Assembly (NCBI GenBank): GCA_963691705.1
Contig: OY829537.1
Span: 64,332,304 to 64,396,303, forward strand
Reading direction: 5' to 3'
DNA length: 64,000 nt
Source: Viola odorata
Lineage: Eukaryota; Streptophyta; Magnoliopsida; Malpighiales; Violaceae
The notes under the pieces were generated by a model. That model searched no databases and was not told the origin of the DNA. It saw nothing but the letters and a program-made list of their open reading frames with translations. The position numbers were made by a program, and so were the translations under genes. Position 1 is the first letter of the stretch, and each line of letters opens with the position of its first letter. This document shows, piece after piece, positions 44,001-56,622 of the stretch.

Positions 44001-46353
44001 CGTTGTATGGTAATGTTAGGTCTACAACCAGGAATAATAGCTCTTCTGAGCGCTTGGATGCGTCTTCTCGGAAGTATACTGGCAAGGATGTTATTCCGGC
44101 TACCGGTATCGGTACGCCATCAATCCCGATAATTGGCCTCACGCATGGTGCTAGCTCCCCATCAGGGCGTTTCATCAAGTTATATGCTTCCAGCGAAAAT
44201 AGATTTACTGCGCTTCCGTTGTCAATAAGGGTTCTTCTCACCCCGTGACTTCCTATGACAGGTGTGACTACCAACGCGTCGGTGTGTGGGAAAACAATAC
44301 CCTTTTCGTCTTCTTCTGAGAAGGACAATATCATTCTATCTAAGGCGTTTATCGCCTCAATTTTTACCTGGGCGCTTTCTCGCTTGCGCTTTTCCCCAGG
44401 ACTGGGCGTTTGTGGTATGACCTCTTCGAAGTAGGGTGTTCCCCCGGCAATAATATTAATCATAGGCATCTGATCGCTATGGACAACGAGAGCTTCTCTA
44501 TTTTGTCCAAGGGGAATTGCGTTAGCCCCCGTGGAGCGTGAAGGCGCTTGCCTCTGATCAGTTGTCATTCCCGTTGGGTTGTTCCTGGCCTCTTCTCTTG
44601 CCTTGGTGGCAAATTCTCCTAGGTAGCCCTCATCGACCAATCGCTCTATGGCCAATTTCAGTTCTCTGCATACATCTGTCGAATGTCCCTTGACCTTGTG
44701 GAACTTGCAATATGCGTTTTCCCTTCCTCCCATGATCATTCCTGGCTTCACAGGAGCCGGATATCTAATGGGTAGATTTTGCTGTTGGACTATCGCCAGG
44801 ATTTCAGCCCGTGGGAGTATAAGAGATGGAAGGTCAGGATCATATATCCGACCTTTTGGCGGATCTGCTTATTTTCGAGAGGGGGACCCTCCAGGTCTTC
44901 CTTTCGAGAAATTGCCTCTCTGCCGGTTAGAGGTCTTGACAGTATGCTCCTTTCGTTGCCCCTGATCATCAGTGGGTCGTACGTCAGGGTCATTGTTATG
45001 CGGGGCGTTAGGGGCCACATATGGGTCCGTTGGCATGTCTCGGATCCATTCTCTATTTTCCTCCTCTTCCATTCTCGCATAATTATGCGCTTTCAGCCTC
45101 AGCGCATCCAGGGTCATCGGTGGGTCCACCGTTAGCGTGTCTCTCAATTTTCCGTATCGGCAGTTGCATTTTAGGGCCTCAACCGTAAAATCAATAGTGA
45201 CCCCTAGCGTTAGGGACATTTCAAGATCAAATCGACCTAAAAAGTCGTTCAACGATTCCTGCGATTTTCGATGGATATCGAACAGTGCAACTGCTGACTT
45301 CCTGATAGGAATAGCCGTGCTAAACCGATTTTAAAATTTTTCTTCTAGTTGAGAAAAATTATCAATAGATCCGGCCGGGAGTCCCTCGAACCAGAGACGT
45401 GCCACGCCTGACAGCGTCATTACGAAGATCTGACACAATGCTGCGTCACTGCGCATTTGGAATTGTACAAAATCTTTCACCTTATTGAGGTGAGAAATGG
45501 GATCTTTTGTGCCATCATATGATTCTGCTGGGAGTTTCACGTGTTGATGGACTCTATGGTGCCTGACACGGTAACTGAACGGATGGCCAACGTTAATATC
45601 AGGGACCCCACGAGGCTGATGCGGGTGTGGAATTTCAACGTCATATCTGGGATTTTGAGGGTCATATTCCTGATGCCGCCTGGGAGATAAGCTGCGGCTT
45701 CTTGGAGTTCGAGCCCGTCGACCTCTGCTGCTAGATCTTTCACTGTATCTAGGATATGGCTCTCTCAATATATCCCCCCGTCGATCATCCCAATGTTCTC
45801 TGTACTCATCACGTCGGTGAGTTATTTCAGGGATAGAGATTCCTCCCCTGTATTGTCCAGAATATTCCGCAGGTCCACGCGCGAGCGGCGAGACGCTGAT
45901 GGGGGCCAATGAAAATGGTAAGGAGGACGGGAGTCGTCTGGATTGTCGGGGCGATAATGGTCGTTCATTGACAATGGACGGGGTGAAAACTACTTGGGAG
46001 GACACACGAGGTCTCGAGGCATGAGGAGTAAATCCAGTAGCCATCTCTGTCAACTGATCCAATTGAGCTTGGAGAGCTGCTATTGAATTTGCGAAAGGGT
46101 TATCCGCTTCATCCATCATGGATCTCCCTGCTTGGGGGGTAAGACGACTGGTTCCTGCTACGTGAGAAAAGGGAGAGCAAATCTGGAATGTAATTTCTTC
46201 CGAACTCCGCCCAGGAAGAAGATCTGATTCTCCCGCAGTGACGTCCTGCACTGGGGTGGAGGCATCAGAGGTAGCGAAGGCAAACAGTCGTCTGCGGGTG
46301 TTGTATGGGATGTTGGAAGTTTGGGACAGCGCCGGATCTGACTCTGAGGCCAT
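41027..46353 (-). pseudogene. TAT-D gag-pol: gag, protease, RT, two RNase H domains, truncated integrase
   Basis: Start ATG 46353 (MASESDPALSQTSNIPYNTR). The gag core is HVKLPAESYDGTKDPISHL ... LWFEGLP; the zinc-binding-like motif YCKFHKVKGHSTDVC is near 44715. Protease VDNGS-type site: LIDNGSAVNLF (about 44200). RT: CIDFTDLNNACPKDCYPLPRID and YVDDILIKS (about 43115). RNase H, then the second RNase H (NVDGAKNQELARAGVF, NNAAEYEALLAGL, GDSKLIMDQ). Integrase has WGIDILGPF-like LGIDILGPF and LISDNGAQF, but after AEFQIEQRF it runs into unrelated sequence and stops at 41027, so the HPQTNGQAE motif with the catalytic Glu is missing. Other defects: TAA near 45331, TAA near 44869, a frameshift near 43500, TGA at 42968. 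Confidence 0.9.
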
Positions 46354-46418
46354 AATCCTTCTAACTTCGGGGAGGAGGAGCTTGGTTATTAAGGATGCTC
46401 ACTTAATATAACCAATAC

Positions 46419-46438
46419 TCTCAACGAGAGCACCAATT
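46419..46438 (-). promoter_or_regulatory. TAT-D primer binding site
   Basis: In element sense the sequence after the 5' LTR is AATTGGTGCTCTCGTTGAGA. It is TTGGTGCTTTCATTGAGA in TAT-C. This is where a tRNA 3' end should pair to prime minus-strand DNA. I do not assign the tRNA. Confidence 0.75.
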
Positions 46439-47009
46439 TGATAAGATTTTGTTTTCTGCCGAAGGATGTATGGCGGAACGGCTCCTCTCAGATCAGTGCT
46501 CACGACGGTCCGCGGTACCTGCAATGCGCCGGAGGGGGTCTCCGGCGGAAACACTCCGATGCTTAAGTCAGTATGTGTACTGAATTTGGCAGAGCTTAGG
46601 CCAGTTAGAGTATGCTTACCCGCCTCCTTTGAGGGGGAGGTGTATATATAGAAGAATCGAGCATTTCCGCGTTTGGGAATAGCTAGAGAGTTATCCCTAA
46701 CGTTAGGGATCGTGGTTCGCCCCTTGGATGATATGTTACCGTGGCGGTAGCCATGGGATAAATGTTACCACGATAGGGTAGCGACTGAGTTGTCCCCCTG
46801 ACACGTGGTATTCCTCAGAATGAGACAGCTCCTCGAGCCATCTAGAAGGTTTGTTTGGGGAGACTCCTGAGCACTGTTTTTCCCTCGTGGCGTCAACCTC
46901 TGGGGTAGGCGATGACCCTCTATCCACCGCGGCGGTGGGAACAGTGATTTCTTCTTTCAGTTCAGGGCAATAGACGGAAATACCCTTTTCCTTAGGTGGA
47001 TTGTTATCA
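46439..47009 (-). repeat. TAT-D 5' LTR
   Basis: 571 bp, the same length as the 3' LTR, with six substitutions by eye. TATA-type box in sense at about 46641-46652. Confidence 0.93.
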
Positions 47010-50000
47010 ACGGCCATGGGGATTTGGCGGTATCCGGAGTTAGCATCGAGTGAACTCAAATATGCGTACCCGGCAATCTGATCGACTAGTTAGTCAATAC
47101 GGGGAAGCGGGTAGCAATCCTTAGGGCAAGCATCGTTCAAATCGGTAAAGTCGATACACATGCGCCAGTCTCTATTGGGCTTAGGAACAAGAACTGGGTT
47201 GGCTAACCAAGTAGGGTATTGAACTTCGTGGATGAACCCCGCATCAAGGAGCTTCGTCACTTCTTTATCAACGGCTAAAGCTTTTTCCGTAGAGAACGCG
47301 CGTCGCTTTTGCTGGATCGGCCTGACGCTATGGTCAACATTGAGCCGATGTTCTGCTATTTCGCGCGATATACCCGGCATGTCTGCGGGTTTCCACGCGA
47401 ACTCTCCTCGACATTTGTTAAATAACCGGGTTAGTTAAAGGTTTTCCGCTGGACTGAGCTTTTCGCTGACTAGGAAGCTCGCTTCTTCTATGCCTGTCAC
47501 TGGTACGGGCACCATTTTATCCAGAGGTTGAGCGTGCTTCTCATCACCCTGTTCATACGGGTCCACCGTTATACATACATACCTATCGCAACTCTTTTGA
47601 GTCATGAGCAGGTAGCATTCAGCCGCCAATTTTTGGTTGCCCCTTATCGATACCACTCTGTCCCAGGAGGGGTATTTTATCTTCAGATGCTTCTGAGATA
47701 TCGCCGCTCCAAAGCGGTTGAGGAAGGGTCTTGCGAGTATGACATTGTAGGGTAAGTTTAAGTCCATGACAAGGAATAACAGATCCTCCGATCGCTTGGA
47801 GGTGTCTTCTCTGAAATACACGGGCAAAGTAGTTATCCCTGTAACAGGGATCGGGACCCTGTCTACTCCAATTATGGGTTTCTTGCAAGGTGTTAACTCG
47901 TTGTCGGGTCGCTTCATGAGATTGTAGGCTTCTAACGAGAAGAGGTTCACCGCACTCCCATTATCAACAAGAGTTCTTCTGATTCTGTGACTAGAGATGA
48001 TGGGCGTAACCACCAATGCATCATTATGCGGATAGACAACGCCTTTTTCATCCTCTTCTGAGAAGGTTAATATCATGCGATCTAGGATGCTTATCACTTC
48101 ACCTTTTTTTAGCGCGCTGTCCCGTTTGCGTTTATCTCCTGACATGGTCGTCAATTGTTCTGATCCGTCCACATAAGGAGTCCCTCCCACTATGATGTTA
48201 ATCATAGGGAAGTCCTCGTCGTCTACTATGAAAGCTTCTTTACCTCTCCCTCCAGGAATATTATCCTTCTCTGGGATGCGAGGGGGTACTTGTCGGTCAT
48301 CTGCCATCCCTTTCATGGGATTGTTTCTAGCGTCTTCTCTTACTTTGGCGGTGAATTCTCCCAAGTAACCTTCTTCCACCAAACGTTCTATTGCCGATTT
48401 TAATTCTATGCATACTTCTGTGGAGTGCCCCCTGGCTTTGTCGAACTTGCAGTAAGCGGTTTCTCTTCTCCCTAGAAGCACTCCGGGCTTCACAGGCGTA
48501 GGGTAACGGATGGGAAGATTTTGCTGCTCCACTATCGCTAAAATCTTCGCTCTTGGTAGATTAAGGGAAGGGAAATCAGGGTCGTACATCCGACCTTTAG
48601 AAGAATCTCTTTGATGCTGAGTAGGGGAATTACCAGTCTTTCCCTTCGAAGAGTTACCTTTCCGCCTACTGGAAGTTTTGGGAATATGATCTTTCCGCTG
48701 AGCATACTCGTCGATGAGGCGGTCGTCAGGAATGGTAATTGCAGGAGCGTTAGGAATTAGAGGCGCCTCAGGCGGCATGTTATAGGCTCTATCTTTGTTT
48801 TCCTCTTCTTCCATCTTCGCGTAATTATGGGCCTTAAGTCTTAACGCGTCTAAAGTCGCTAGAGGGTCCACCATCAGTGCATCTTTCAATTTACCATAAC
48901 GGCAGTTCCGTTTCAGGGCTTCTATAGTGAAATCAATAGTAACGCCCGGCGTTAGTGATATTTCCAGATCGAATCGACTGAGAAATTCTTTCAAAGTTTC
49001 CTGAGGCCTTCGACGTATGTCAAATAACGCGGCAACGGATTTCCTGATTGGAATCACTGTACTGAATTTGCTCCGGAACTTAGATTCCAATTGTGAGAAG
49101 TTACTAATAGATCCGCCAGGACGGCCCTTGAACCAGAGACGCGCGACTCCTGATAATGTCATAACAAATATTTGGCATAATGCCACATCACTGTGAGTCT
49201 GAAATTGAACGAAATCTTTCACCTTATTGACGTGGGAAATGGGATCTCTGGTGCCGTCATAAGTCTCCGTGGGAAGCTTCACATGTCGGCTGACCCTATG
49301 GCGCCTTATACGACGGCTAAATGGGTGACCCGATGTGTCATCAAGGATTTCACGCGCATGGCGCGGGGGAGATATTTCAGCGTGACACCTTCGATTCCGC
49401 GGATCTGGCATAGGATGCCGCCTAGGAGACTGGCTGCGGCTCCTGGGCGAACGAGTTCGATACCTTCTGCTACTGGATCTTTCACTGTACTCGGGAGATA
49501 AACCTCTATTCAATCCTTCCCTTCGACCGTCCCAACGGTTTCTGACCTCATCGAGGTACCGATCCTCCTGAGGGATGGGAACTTGTGGCACCTGTGGCAC
49601 ATAAGGCTCCACTCATCCTTAAGTGAGTTGCACAAAACTAATCGGGGTATTTGTTGTAGGCAAAGTCGGCTGGAGGTTCCCCTATAATGACGGTGACAAG
49701 GGCCGCTCGGTGACAATAGATGGCGTGAACATGATAAGAGGAGGGACGCTCGACCCAGAAGCATCAGGTGTGACTCTCGTAGCCATTTCAGTCAAATATT
49801 TCAATCGAGAACGAAGGGCCGCTATTTCGCTCGCAAAAGGTTGATATGTACTGTTCAACACAAATCCCCTCGGAGGAGGAGTAGAAAAGCTAGATCCCGC
49901 CATCTGGGATAACAAAATAATCGTCTAAGAGGAGGAAGCTTCCCCTCCCGACCTGGCCGAAAGATCCGGGGATTCCAGTGTGATTTGTTGCATTGTCACA

Positions 50001-50092
50001 GAAAGATCAGCAGTAGCAAAAGGGAATAACTGTCTACAAATCGAAAAAGGAATATTAGAAGATGAGGGTCGCGCCTGCTCCGACTCAGAAGT
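47010..50092 (-). pseudogene. TAT-C gag, protease and front of RT (nonsense codons only)
   Basis: Start ATG 50092 (MTSESEQARPSSSN). The frame is constant from there to the TAT-D insertion, but stops occur at about 49925, 49682, 49613, 47435-47437 (CAA to TAA) and 47090-47092 (Gln to TAA). Gag core HVKLPTETYDGTRDPISHV (about 49280), IRRRPQETLKEFLSRFDLE (about 49020), zinc-binding-like YCKFDKARGHSTEVC (about 48450). Protease LVDNGSAVNLF (about 47950). RT starts QYPTWLANPVLVPKPN and CIDFTDLNDACPKDCYPLPRID, and is cut after NSGYRQIPMA by TAT-D. Confidence 0.88.
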
Positions 50093-50161
50093 CATGATCG
50101 TTCCGATCTCTGGGTAAAACAGAGCTTGGCTATTAAGGATGCTCACTTAATGGACCAAAGC

Positions 50162-50181
50162 TCTCAATGAAAGCACCAATT
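50162..50181 (-). promoter_or_regulatory. TAT-C primer binding site
   Basis: In sense: AATTGGTGCTTTCATTGAGA, immediately after the 5' LTR end TTATCA. The same position and nearly the same sequence as in TAT-D. Confidence 0.75.
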
Positions 50182-50816
50182 TGATAAGATTCGAGTTTTG
50201 AGACGATCGGGACGATGAATACTGTCGGTCAGAGTCGCTGTAGCTGGTATCGGACACACCTACAAAGTGCCGGAAGGGGGGCTCCGGCGTAGACACTCCG
50301 ATGCTTAAGTCAGTAAGTGGTTAAAAATAGCAGAGGTTTTAAAAGGCAGTCTTAGGCTTACTTGATGTTTTAAAATGAGGGGGTATTTATAGGCCGCTGG
50401 GGGCGATATCTGGGCAAAAGGGCGATATCCCGGAAAGAGATTGCTCTGTATGACGTCACTGGTGATACCTGGACCTGACGTCATGGGCGATACCTCCAAG
50501 GAGGGTGTCGAGGGCGATACCCATGGTGATGCCGGGGCGATAACTCTGTGGAGGGTGCCGAGGGCGATATCCATGGTGATGCCGGGGGCGATAACTCCGT
50601 GGATGGTGTCGTGGCTGCCCTGGGATGGGATTATGCCGTGCGTGCAGGGACGCGTGAGACCTCCCCCCCCCCCCCCCCCGGTTGATGTCGACCATCCCAG
50701 AAAACACCTCATAGTCTAGTGGCGATAGCTTGGATGTCCGATAGGGCTATAGGATTCCGTCCTCGGCAGGGGTCATAATTATAGAAATACCCTTAGGATT
50801 GTCTTAATTGTTATCA
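50182..50816 (-). repeat. TAT-C 5' LTR
   Basis: 635 bp, TGATAAGATTC to AATTGTTATCA. It shares CTCCGATGCTTAAGTCAGTA with other Tat LTRs. TATA-type box in sense CCTATAAATACCC (about 50382-50394). Inside is a 50/51-bp tandem duplication (about 50504-50604) rich in GGGCGATA, and a run of 17 C (50663-50679). No 3' partner LTR exists in the window. Confidence 0.88.
50504..50604. repeat. Tandem 50-bp duplication within the TAT-C LTR
   Basis: Two copies of GGGTGTCGAGGGCGATACCC ... GATAACTCTGTGGA, with few differences. The GGCGATA word also recurs upstream, so the LTR upstream region has expanded in small steps. Confidence 0.8.
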
Positions 50817-50840
50817 ATTAACAATGCCAAATAGGGGAGA

Positions 50841-53800
50841 TTAGCTTCTAGCATGATATAGTTTTAAACGGGCTATATTCCAAGAGTTTGGTAAGGGAGT
50901 ACCGTCAAGTGTTTCCAAATGATATGCTCCCTTTCCGATGACGCGATTGACGCGATATGGCCCGTCCCAATTTGGGCTGAGTTTTACCATACGTTGCACC
51001 GCTGCTTGTTTGTCTCTGAGCACTAAGTCTCCTGCTTTGAGCAATCGCTCCTTGACTTGTCTATTATGGTACTGCGTCATTTTCCTTTTGTAATGTAAAG
51101 TTTTTAGGAGGGCCTCTTCTTGTACTTCTGGTAGCGCATCAAGGTTAGCGCGTAACCTTTCTTCATTAACCTCCTCTCTTAAATATGCCACTCGCAGGCT
51201 CAAGGTGCCAATTTCTACCGACGTGACAGCCTCTGTACCAAAGGCTAACGCGAAGGGGGTTTCTCCAGTAGTAGTTTTGACGGTCATGCGATAGGCCCAC
51301 ATTACATATGGCAGTTCGTCTGCCCATTTCTTTTTAGAACCCTCTAGGTTCCTTTTGATGCCGCTGAGGATGTTGCGATTGGTCACTTCTGCCTGACCAT
51401 TGGTTTGTGGGTGCGCTACAGAAGAGAATCTCTGCTCAATTTGGAATTCTGCACATTGATCTCTAAAGAATTGGCTTGTAAATTGTGTTCCGTTGTCGCT
51501 GACCAGTATGCAAGGTACCCCGAATTGCATCATGACTTAATATTTGAAGAAACGCCAAATCTTCTCCGTGGTAATGTTAGCTACCGCCTCCGCTTCTGCC
51601 CACTTCGTGAAATAATCTACCGCCACGACCACAAATTTCAATTGGGATTTGGCTTTTGGAAACGGGCCCAAAATATCAATTCCCCACTTGGCAAACGGGC
51701 AAGGGGCGATAATTTCTTAAATTTGCACGACTGGTCTTCGTGGGATCTTGGCGTATTCTTGACATTTCAGACAAGATTTTATAAAGTTGTGACAGTCTCT
51801 ACGAATGGTGGGCCAGTAGAATCCCGAACGAAAGACCTGTGCCGCTAGGGTGTCACCAGCCACATGCATGTTGCATATTCCTTCATGGATTTCTCGCAAA
51901 GTGTGGAGGCCTTCCTGCTCCGTTATGCACTTCGCAGCTGGATGAGAGAAACATTTTCGAATTAATTCCCCATTGTAGTACGTGCACTGTGCTGCTTGTT
52001 TCAAAATTTTCCTTTTTTCAGTGCTATCTACTGGCAGCTCATCATGTTTCAAATATTTTACAACGGGGATTCTCCAATCACTCTCTCCTTCTTCTACGCA
52101 TAGAGACGCTTGTTCTTCCATGAAAGAGGGCACTGGTATCTCACCGTAATGCACATCTTTGGGTATGGGGACTGTCGGGTTAGCTGCCATTTTAGCAAGA
52201 TTGTCAGCTTTGCTATTATCTTCTCGAGGAATATTCTTGAAGCAGACTTGAATGCCTTTTCTCTGTATCTCTATTAGCTCATGCTTTACCTTTGTAAGGT
52301 ATTGAATCATGATGGGTTCCCGGGCTTGGGAATTTCCCAAGACTTGATCTATTACCAATTTAGAGTCCCCCCGTATCTTTAGTTGTGGATCACGCATTGT
52401 CCCTGCATCGCGCGTAGCTTCCGCGAAGAAGTTGTTGCCTATTCTAAGTCCGGCCAGTAACGCTTCATATTCGGCCGCGTTGTTGGATAGCGGTTGCAGA
52501 ATTCTGATGGCGTAGCGCATCTATATGCCATCTGGTCCGATCATGAAAATTCCCACGCCAGCTAACTCTTGGTTTATGGCTCCATCCACGGGGATGATCC
52601 ATGCATCACTGTAAGTTTCTGGGGATGAGAGATTTGTTTCTTCCCCTTCCCCTTCTAGTGGGTTTACCGGCAGCTCTTGTGTAAATGTGCATTCTGCTAT
52701 AAAGTCTGCTAATGCTTGGCCTTTGATGGACGGTCTGGCCCTATATTGTAATCCATACTGCTCGAGTTTGATTGCCCAAATCAGCATTCTTCCTGAGGAC
52801 TCAGGCTTTCTAAAAAAAATTCCCAATGGTTGATTAGTGAGTACTACAACAGGATGAGCTTGAAAGTATCGACCCATCTTTCGCGTTGCCTGTACAAGGG
52901 CAAACGCTACTTTTTCTATGCGAGTGTACCGCGATTCGGCATCCTTCAGTAAGTGACTGACAAAGAATACGGGGCGATGAATGTGTCTGTCGCTCCATAC
53001 CAGGACGACACTGACCACCTCGTCGGTGACACCTAGATACAAGTATAAAGCGTCGCCCGGTTCCGGTCTTGTCAGCACCAGGTCAGACTAGAGGTAGGCC
53101 TTTATGCCGGCAAACGCTTCTTCACATTCTTCTGTCCACCCAAAGGGGGATTTCTTGTGAATAATTTTAAAAAAGGGAAGGCACCTTTCGCCTTGTTTGG
53201 AGATAAACCGCCCTAACGCAATGATGCGCCCTGTGAGCTTTTGCACTTCTTTGACAGTTCGCGGAGGTATCATGTCTTGGATCGCTTTTACTTTTGAAGG
53301 ATTAGGCTGGATGCCTTTCTGGTTGACCACGTAGCCTACAAATTTGCCTGTTTGAAACGCGAACATGCATTTTTTGGGGTTTAACTTCATCTTGTATTCT
53401 CGCATTACGCTGAAAACTTCTTCTAGATCAGTCACATGGCCCTCGAAGCTTCGACTTTTGACAAGTATATCATCCACGTAGGCCTCTACCTTTTTCCCAA
53501 TTTGCTTCTCGAGAACTTTATTTGCCATACGCTGGAATGTCGCCCCGACGTTCTTTAATCCAAACGGCATTGTTGTATAGCAATAGGTGGCTTTGGGAGT
53601 GATAAAGGTGGTCTTTTCTTCATCTTCCACAGCCATGGGGATTTGGTGATATCCCGAGTTAGCATCCAACGAGCTTAGGTAAGCGTATCCCGCAGTTTGG
53701 TCGACCAGTTGATCGATTCGAGGAAGAGGATAACAGTCTTTGGGATAGGCATCATTCAACTCAGTGATGTCAATACACATGCGCCATTCTCCGTCAGGTT

Positions 53801-55615
53801 TTGCGACTAGGACAGGATTAGCCAACCATGTCGGGTACTGGACTTCTCTGATGAAGCCAGCATCCGTGAGTTTTGATCTATTTCTCGATAGCTATCATCT
53901 TTTCTGGAGAGAAAGCTCGCCTCTTTTGCTGGACGGGTGTGACGTCAGGGTTAACGTTAAGTCGGTGCTCTGCTATTTCTCTTGAAATTCTCGGCATATC
54001 TGCTGGCTTCCACGCGAATTCTCCTCTACATCTGTTCAACAATCGGACTAGCTGTGCGCTTTCTTCTGCATTCAATTTTTCGTTGACCAAAAAAGTTGCT
54101 CCTTCGACTCCGTTGACGGGAATTGGCTTCATGTTGTCTACTGGCTGAGTACGCTTTTCCTCTCTATCCTCGAAAGGGTCGTCTACCACGCACACATAAT
54201 GATCACAACTCTTTTGGGTCATAAGTAGATAGCACTCGGCAGCTAACTTCTGGTCCCCTCTGATCGAGACCACTTTGTTACACGAAGGGTATTTCATCTT
54301 CAAATGTTTTTGTGATATCACAGCTCCAAAGTGATTGAGGTACGGCCGCCCGAGTATGGCATTATAAGGCAATGACAGATCTTCCGACCGTTTGGAGGTG
54401 TCCTCTCTAAAGTATACTGGTAGCGTTGTAACTCTTACCACCGAGATGGGGACCCCGTCTACCCCAACTATTGGCTTCTTACAAGGCGTTAGCTCACTGT
54501 CGAAACGTTTCATCAAGTTAAAGGCTTCGAGCGAGAATAGGTTAACCGTGCTCCCATTGTCGACAAAGGTTCTCCTAACTCCATGATTGCCGATGACGGG
54601 TATGACTACTAGCGCATCGTTGTGTGGATAAACAACGCCTTTTTCGTCCTCTTCGGAGAACGACAGCACCATTCGGTCTAACGCACTTATCGCTTGACTT
54701 TTTACTAACACGTTTTCTCTTTTTCGCTTGTCACCAGCTGCGGGTGTCAGCATTGTGGGTTCTTCAAAATACGGAGTACCTCCTGCTATGATATTGATTA
54801 TAGGAACGTCCTCCTGGTTGACCACAAACGATTCCTTATTCCTGCCGATAGGGATGGCGTTGGCTTCCGTGGCATAAGAGGGCGCTTGCCTGTCACCAGT
54901 CGCCTTGTCCACTGGATTGCTCCTGACCTCCTCCCTTACTTTGGTGGCAATTTCCCTGAGGTAGCCCTCTTCGACTAAGCGTTCTATTGCTAATTTCAAT
55001 TCTCTGCACACGTCCGTGGAGTGCCCTTTAACTTTATGGAACTTGTAGAATACATTTTCCCTTCCTCCTATAATCACTCCTGGCTTCACAGGAGCGGGGT
55101 AGCGGATAGGCAGGTTTCGCTGCTGAACTATCGCTAAAATTTCTGCCCTTGGGAGTATGAGGGATGGGAGATCAGGATCGTATATTCGCCCTTTAGGTGG
55201 ATCTGTTTGCCTCCCAGTAAGGGGATTCCCGAATCTTCCTCTCGAAAAGCTACCTCTTTGCCGATTTAAGGTTTTGGGGATGTGATCTTTTCGCTGCCCA
55301 TAGTCATCGGTTAGCTGTGTGTCAGGGGTTGCACTAATGTGGACGTTAGGGGCCGGATGCGCGTTTTGAGGTATGCTCTGAATTCGCTCCCTGTTTTCTT
55401 CTTCTTCCATTCTCGCATAATTGTGGCTTTTAGCCTTAACGCATCTAGCGTCGACGGCGGGTCCACCATCAAGGTGTCTCGTAATTTCCCATAACGGCAG
55501 TTACGCTTCAAAGCTTCGACAGCAAAATCAATGTTGACCCCCGATGTTAGTGACGTCTCTAGGTCAAAACTACTCAAAAAATCCTTCAAAGATTCTTGTG
55601 GCTTTCGATGAACAT
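50841..55615 (-). pseudogene. TAT-B gag (partial), protease, RT, two RNase H domains, integrase (broken)
   Basis: From the gap edge down: gag part HRKPQESLKDFLSSFDLE (about 55590), one-base shift near 55420, zinc-binding-like motif near 55040, protease FVDNGSTVNLF (about 54555), GAG to TAG plus a one-base shift near 53875, RT with CIDITELNDAYPKDCYPL and YVDDILVKS (about 53470). TAG near 53088 precedes RNase H; the second RNase H spans about 52620-52200 (NNAAEYEALLAGL, GDSKLVIDQ). Integrase is complete in motifs: [40 protein letters not shown], with TAA stops near 51717 and 51534 (CAA to TAA). It is the best integrase in the nest together with that of TAT-C. Confidence 0.88.
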
Positions 55616-55815
55616 NNNNNNNNNNNNNNNNNNNNNNNNNNNNNNNNNNNNNNNNNNNNNNNNNNNNNNNNNNNNNNNNNNNNNNNNNNNNNNNNNNNNN
55701 NNNNNNNNNNNNNNNNNNNNNNNNNNNNNNNNNNNNNNNNNNNNNNNNNNNNNNNNNNNNNNNNNNNNNNNNNNNNNNNNNNNNNNNNNNNNNNNNNNNN
55801 NNNNNNNNNNNNNNN
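55616..55815. other. Assembly gap (200 N), probably under-sized
   Basis: By comparison with TAT-C, about 1 kb of gag, the primer site and some 400 bp of LTR should lie between the flanks. 200 N is therefore a placeholder. Confidence 0.85.
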
Positions 55816-55954
55816 CATGACAATAGGGACCCCCGCTTATTCACCATCCCAGAGCCCGATAGCCCGGAGGTTACCGGGGCAGTAGCGGCAGCCTTTTTCT
55901 TCCTCTACGGGATATAAGATGAGAATGCCCTTGTTGTTAGGGGTATTGTTATCA
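55816..55954 (-). repeat. TAT-B 5' LTR, visible part
   Basis: Its right portion, ending GGGGTATTGTTATCA, matches 13186-13303 of the 3' LTR (shared AGCCCGGAGGTTACCGGG, CCTTTTTCTTCCTC, GATATAAGA) with several differences. Confidence 0.85.
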
Positions 55955-56273
55955 GAGAGACACTAAACAGCCGCCCAATCAGTTGATACTGAAGAGACGA
56001 CGCAAAATTAATGCGGAACGATTCGCAAGAGTAACCGCTACTACCTGGCAAATAAAGAAAAACAAACGACGCAGAAATCCAACCAATGGCGGACTCATTT
56101 TCAGTTGGGCTGATGTGGCACTCAACTGAAGCGTTAATCAGCGTGTTGCGAAAAAAAAAAGATAAACGCAAGTTAACGAAAGGGTACTTTATTTATGGCC
56201 TAACGACCCAAAGCATACATCCGCTGAGAGCATACAAAAGGAAATAAAGGGAAGCGATGACAACAGCGAGCAG

Positions 56274-56622
56274 TCAAGCATTGGATCCGGCATCGTCCTC
56301 CCTCGGCACCACAGGAACCTCCCTCAGCGCATCCGCAACAGAGGTCAGTTCAGAGGAACAGACCCTCATTCCCTTCAGGCAGCACCATAGCATGTCTTTC
56401 CTATTTCGCAGCATAGTGACCACCACCTTGATGCGCGAGACGGTGGCGGCCAGCTTCGTCACACTTTCCAAAGGGCTGAAGTCCCAAGCTGTCTGGATAG
56501 AAGCGGGGTCATCATCCCCTGAAGCTCCATGATATCCTCAAAGGTCTTCCTTACCATGTTTTCCAGGAAATCAACATCGGCCTCAGTCAAATTCTTCAGA
56601 CTGTGGGTTTTGAAGAACCGTT
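56274..56622 (-). pseudogene. TAT-A as1: small unknown protein (broken)
   Basis: In frame pieces: FKTHSLKNLTEADVDFLENM, FEDIMELQGMMTPLLSRQL, then a shift near 56470, then VTKLAATVSRIKVVVTML, CCLKGMRVCSSELTSVADAL and the acidic tail to a stop at 56274. The N-terminus and start codon are damaged. It is antisense to its element, as in the other copies. Confidence 0.72.

Larger units (their letters stand above)
32392..47009 (-). mobile_element. TAT-D: complete 14.6-kb Tat-lineage retrotransposon, youngest in the nest
   Basis: It is bounded by two 571-bp LTRs in the same orientation and a 5-bp duplication. In element sense: 5' LTR (47009-46439), primer site, gag-pol (46353-41027), repeat block, then antisense genes as4-as1, polypurine motif and 3' LTR (32962-32392). 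By eye the LTRs differ at six positions (five transitions, one transversion), about 1 percent, so insertion is recent. Yet gag-pol is defective and integrase lacks its C-terminal half, so proteins from another element probably moved it. Confidence 0.92.
50817..55954 (-). mobile_element. TAT-B right part: gag-pol and 5' LTR
   Basis: It continues the element whose 3' half is at 12770-21036. The pol stop (50841) is 24 bp from the TAT-C LTR edge. The 5' LTR end is at 55954, followed by the target duplication GAGAG. An N gap covers the start of gag, the primer site and part of the LTR. Confidence 0.87.

Noticed and set aside
55544..55885. ORFs across 55616-55815
   Set aside because: Same artefact: open frames through N. 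Only the gag piece on the minus strand up to the gap is real.
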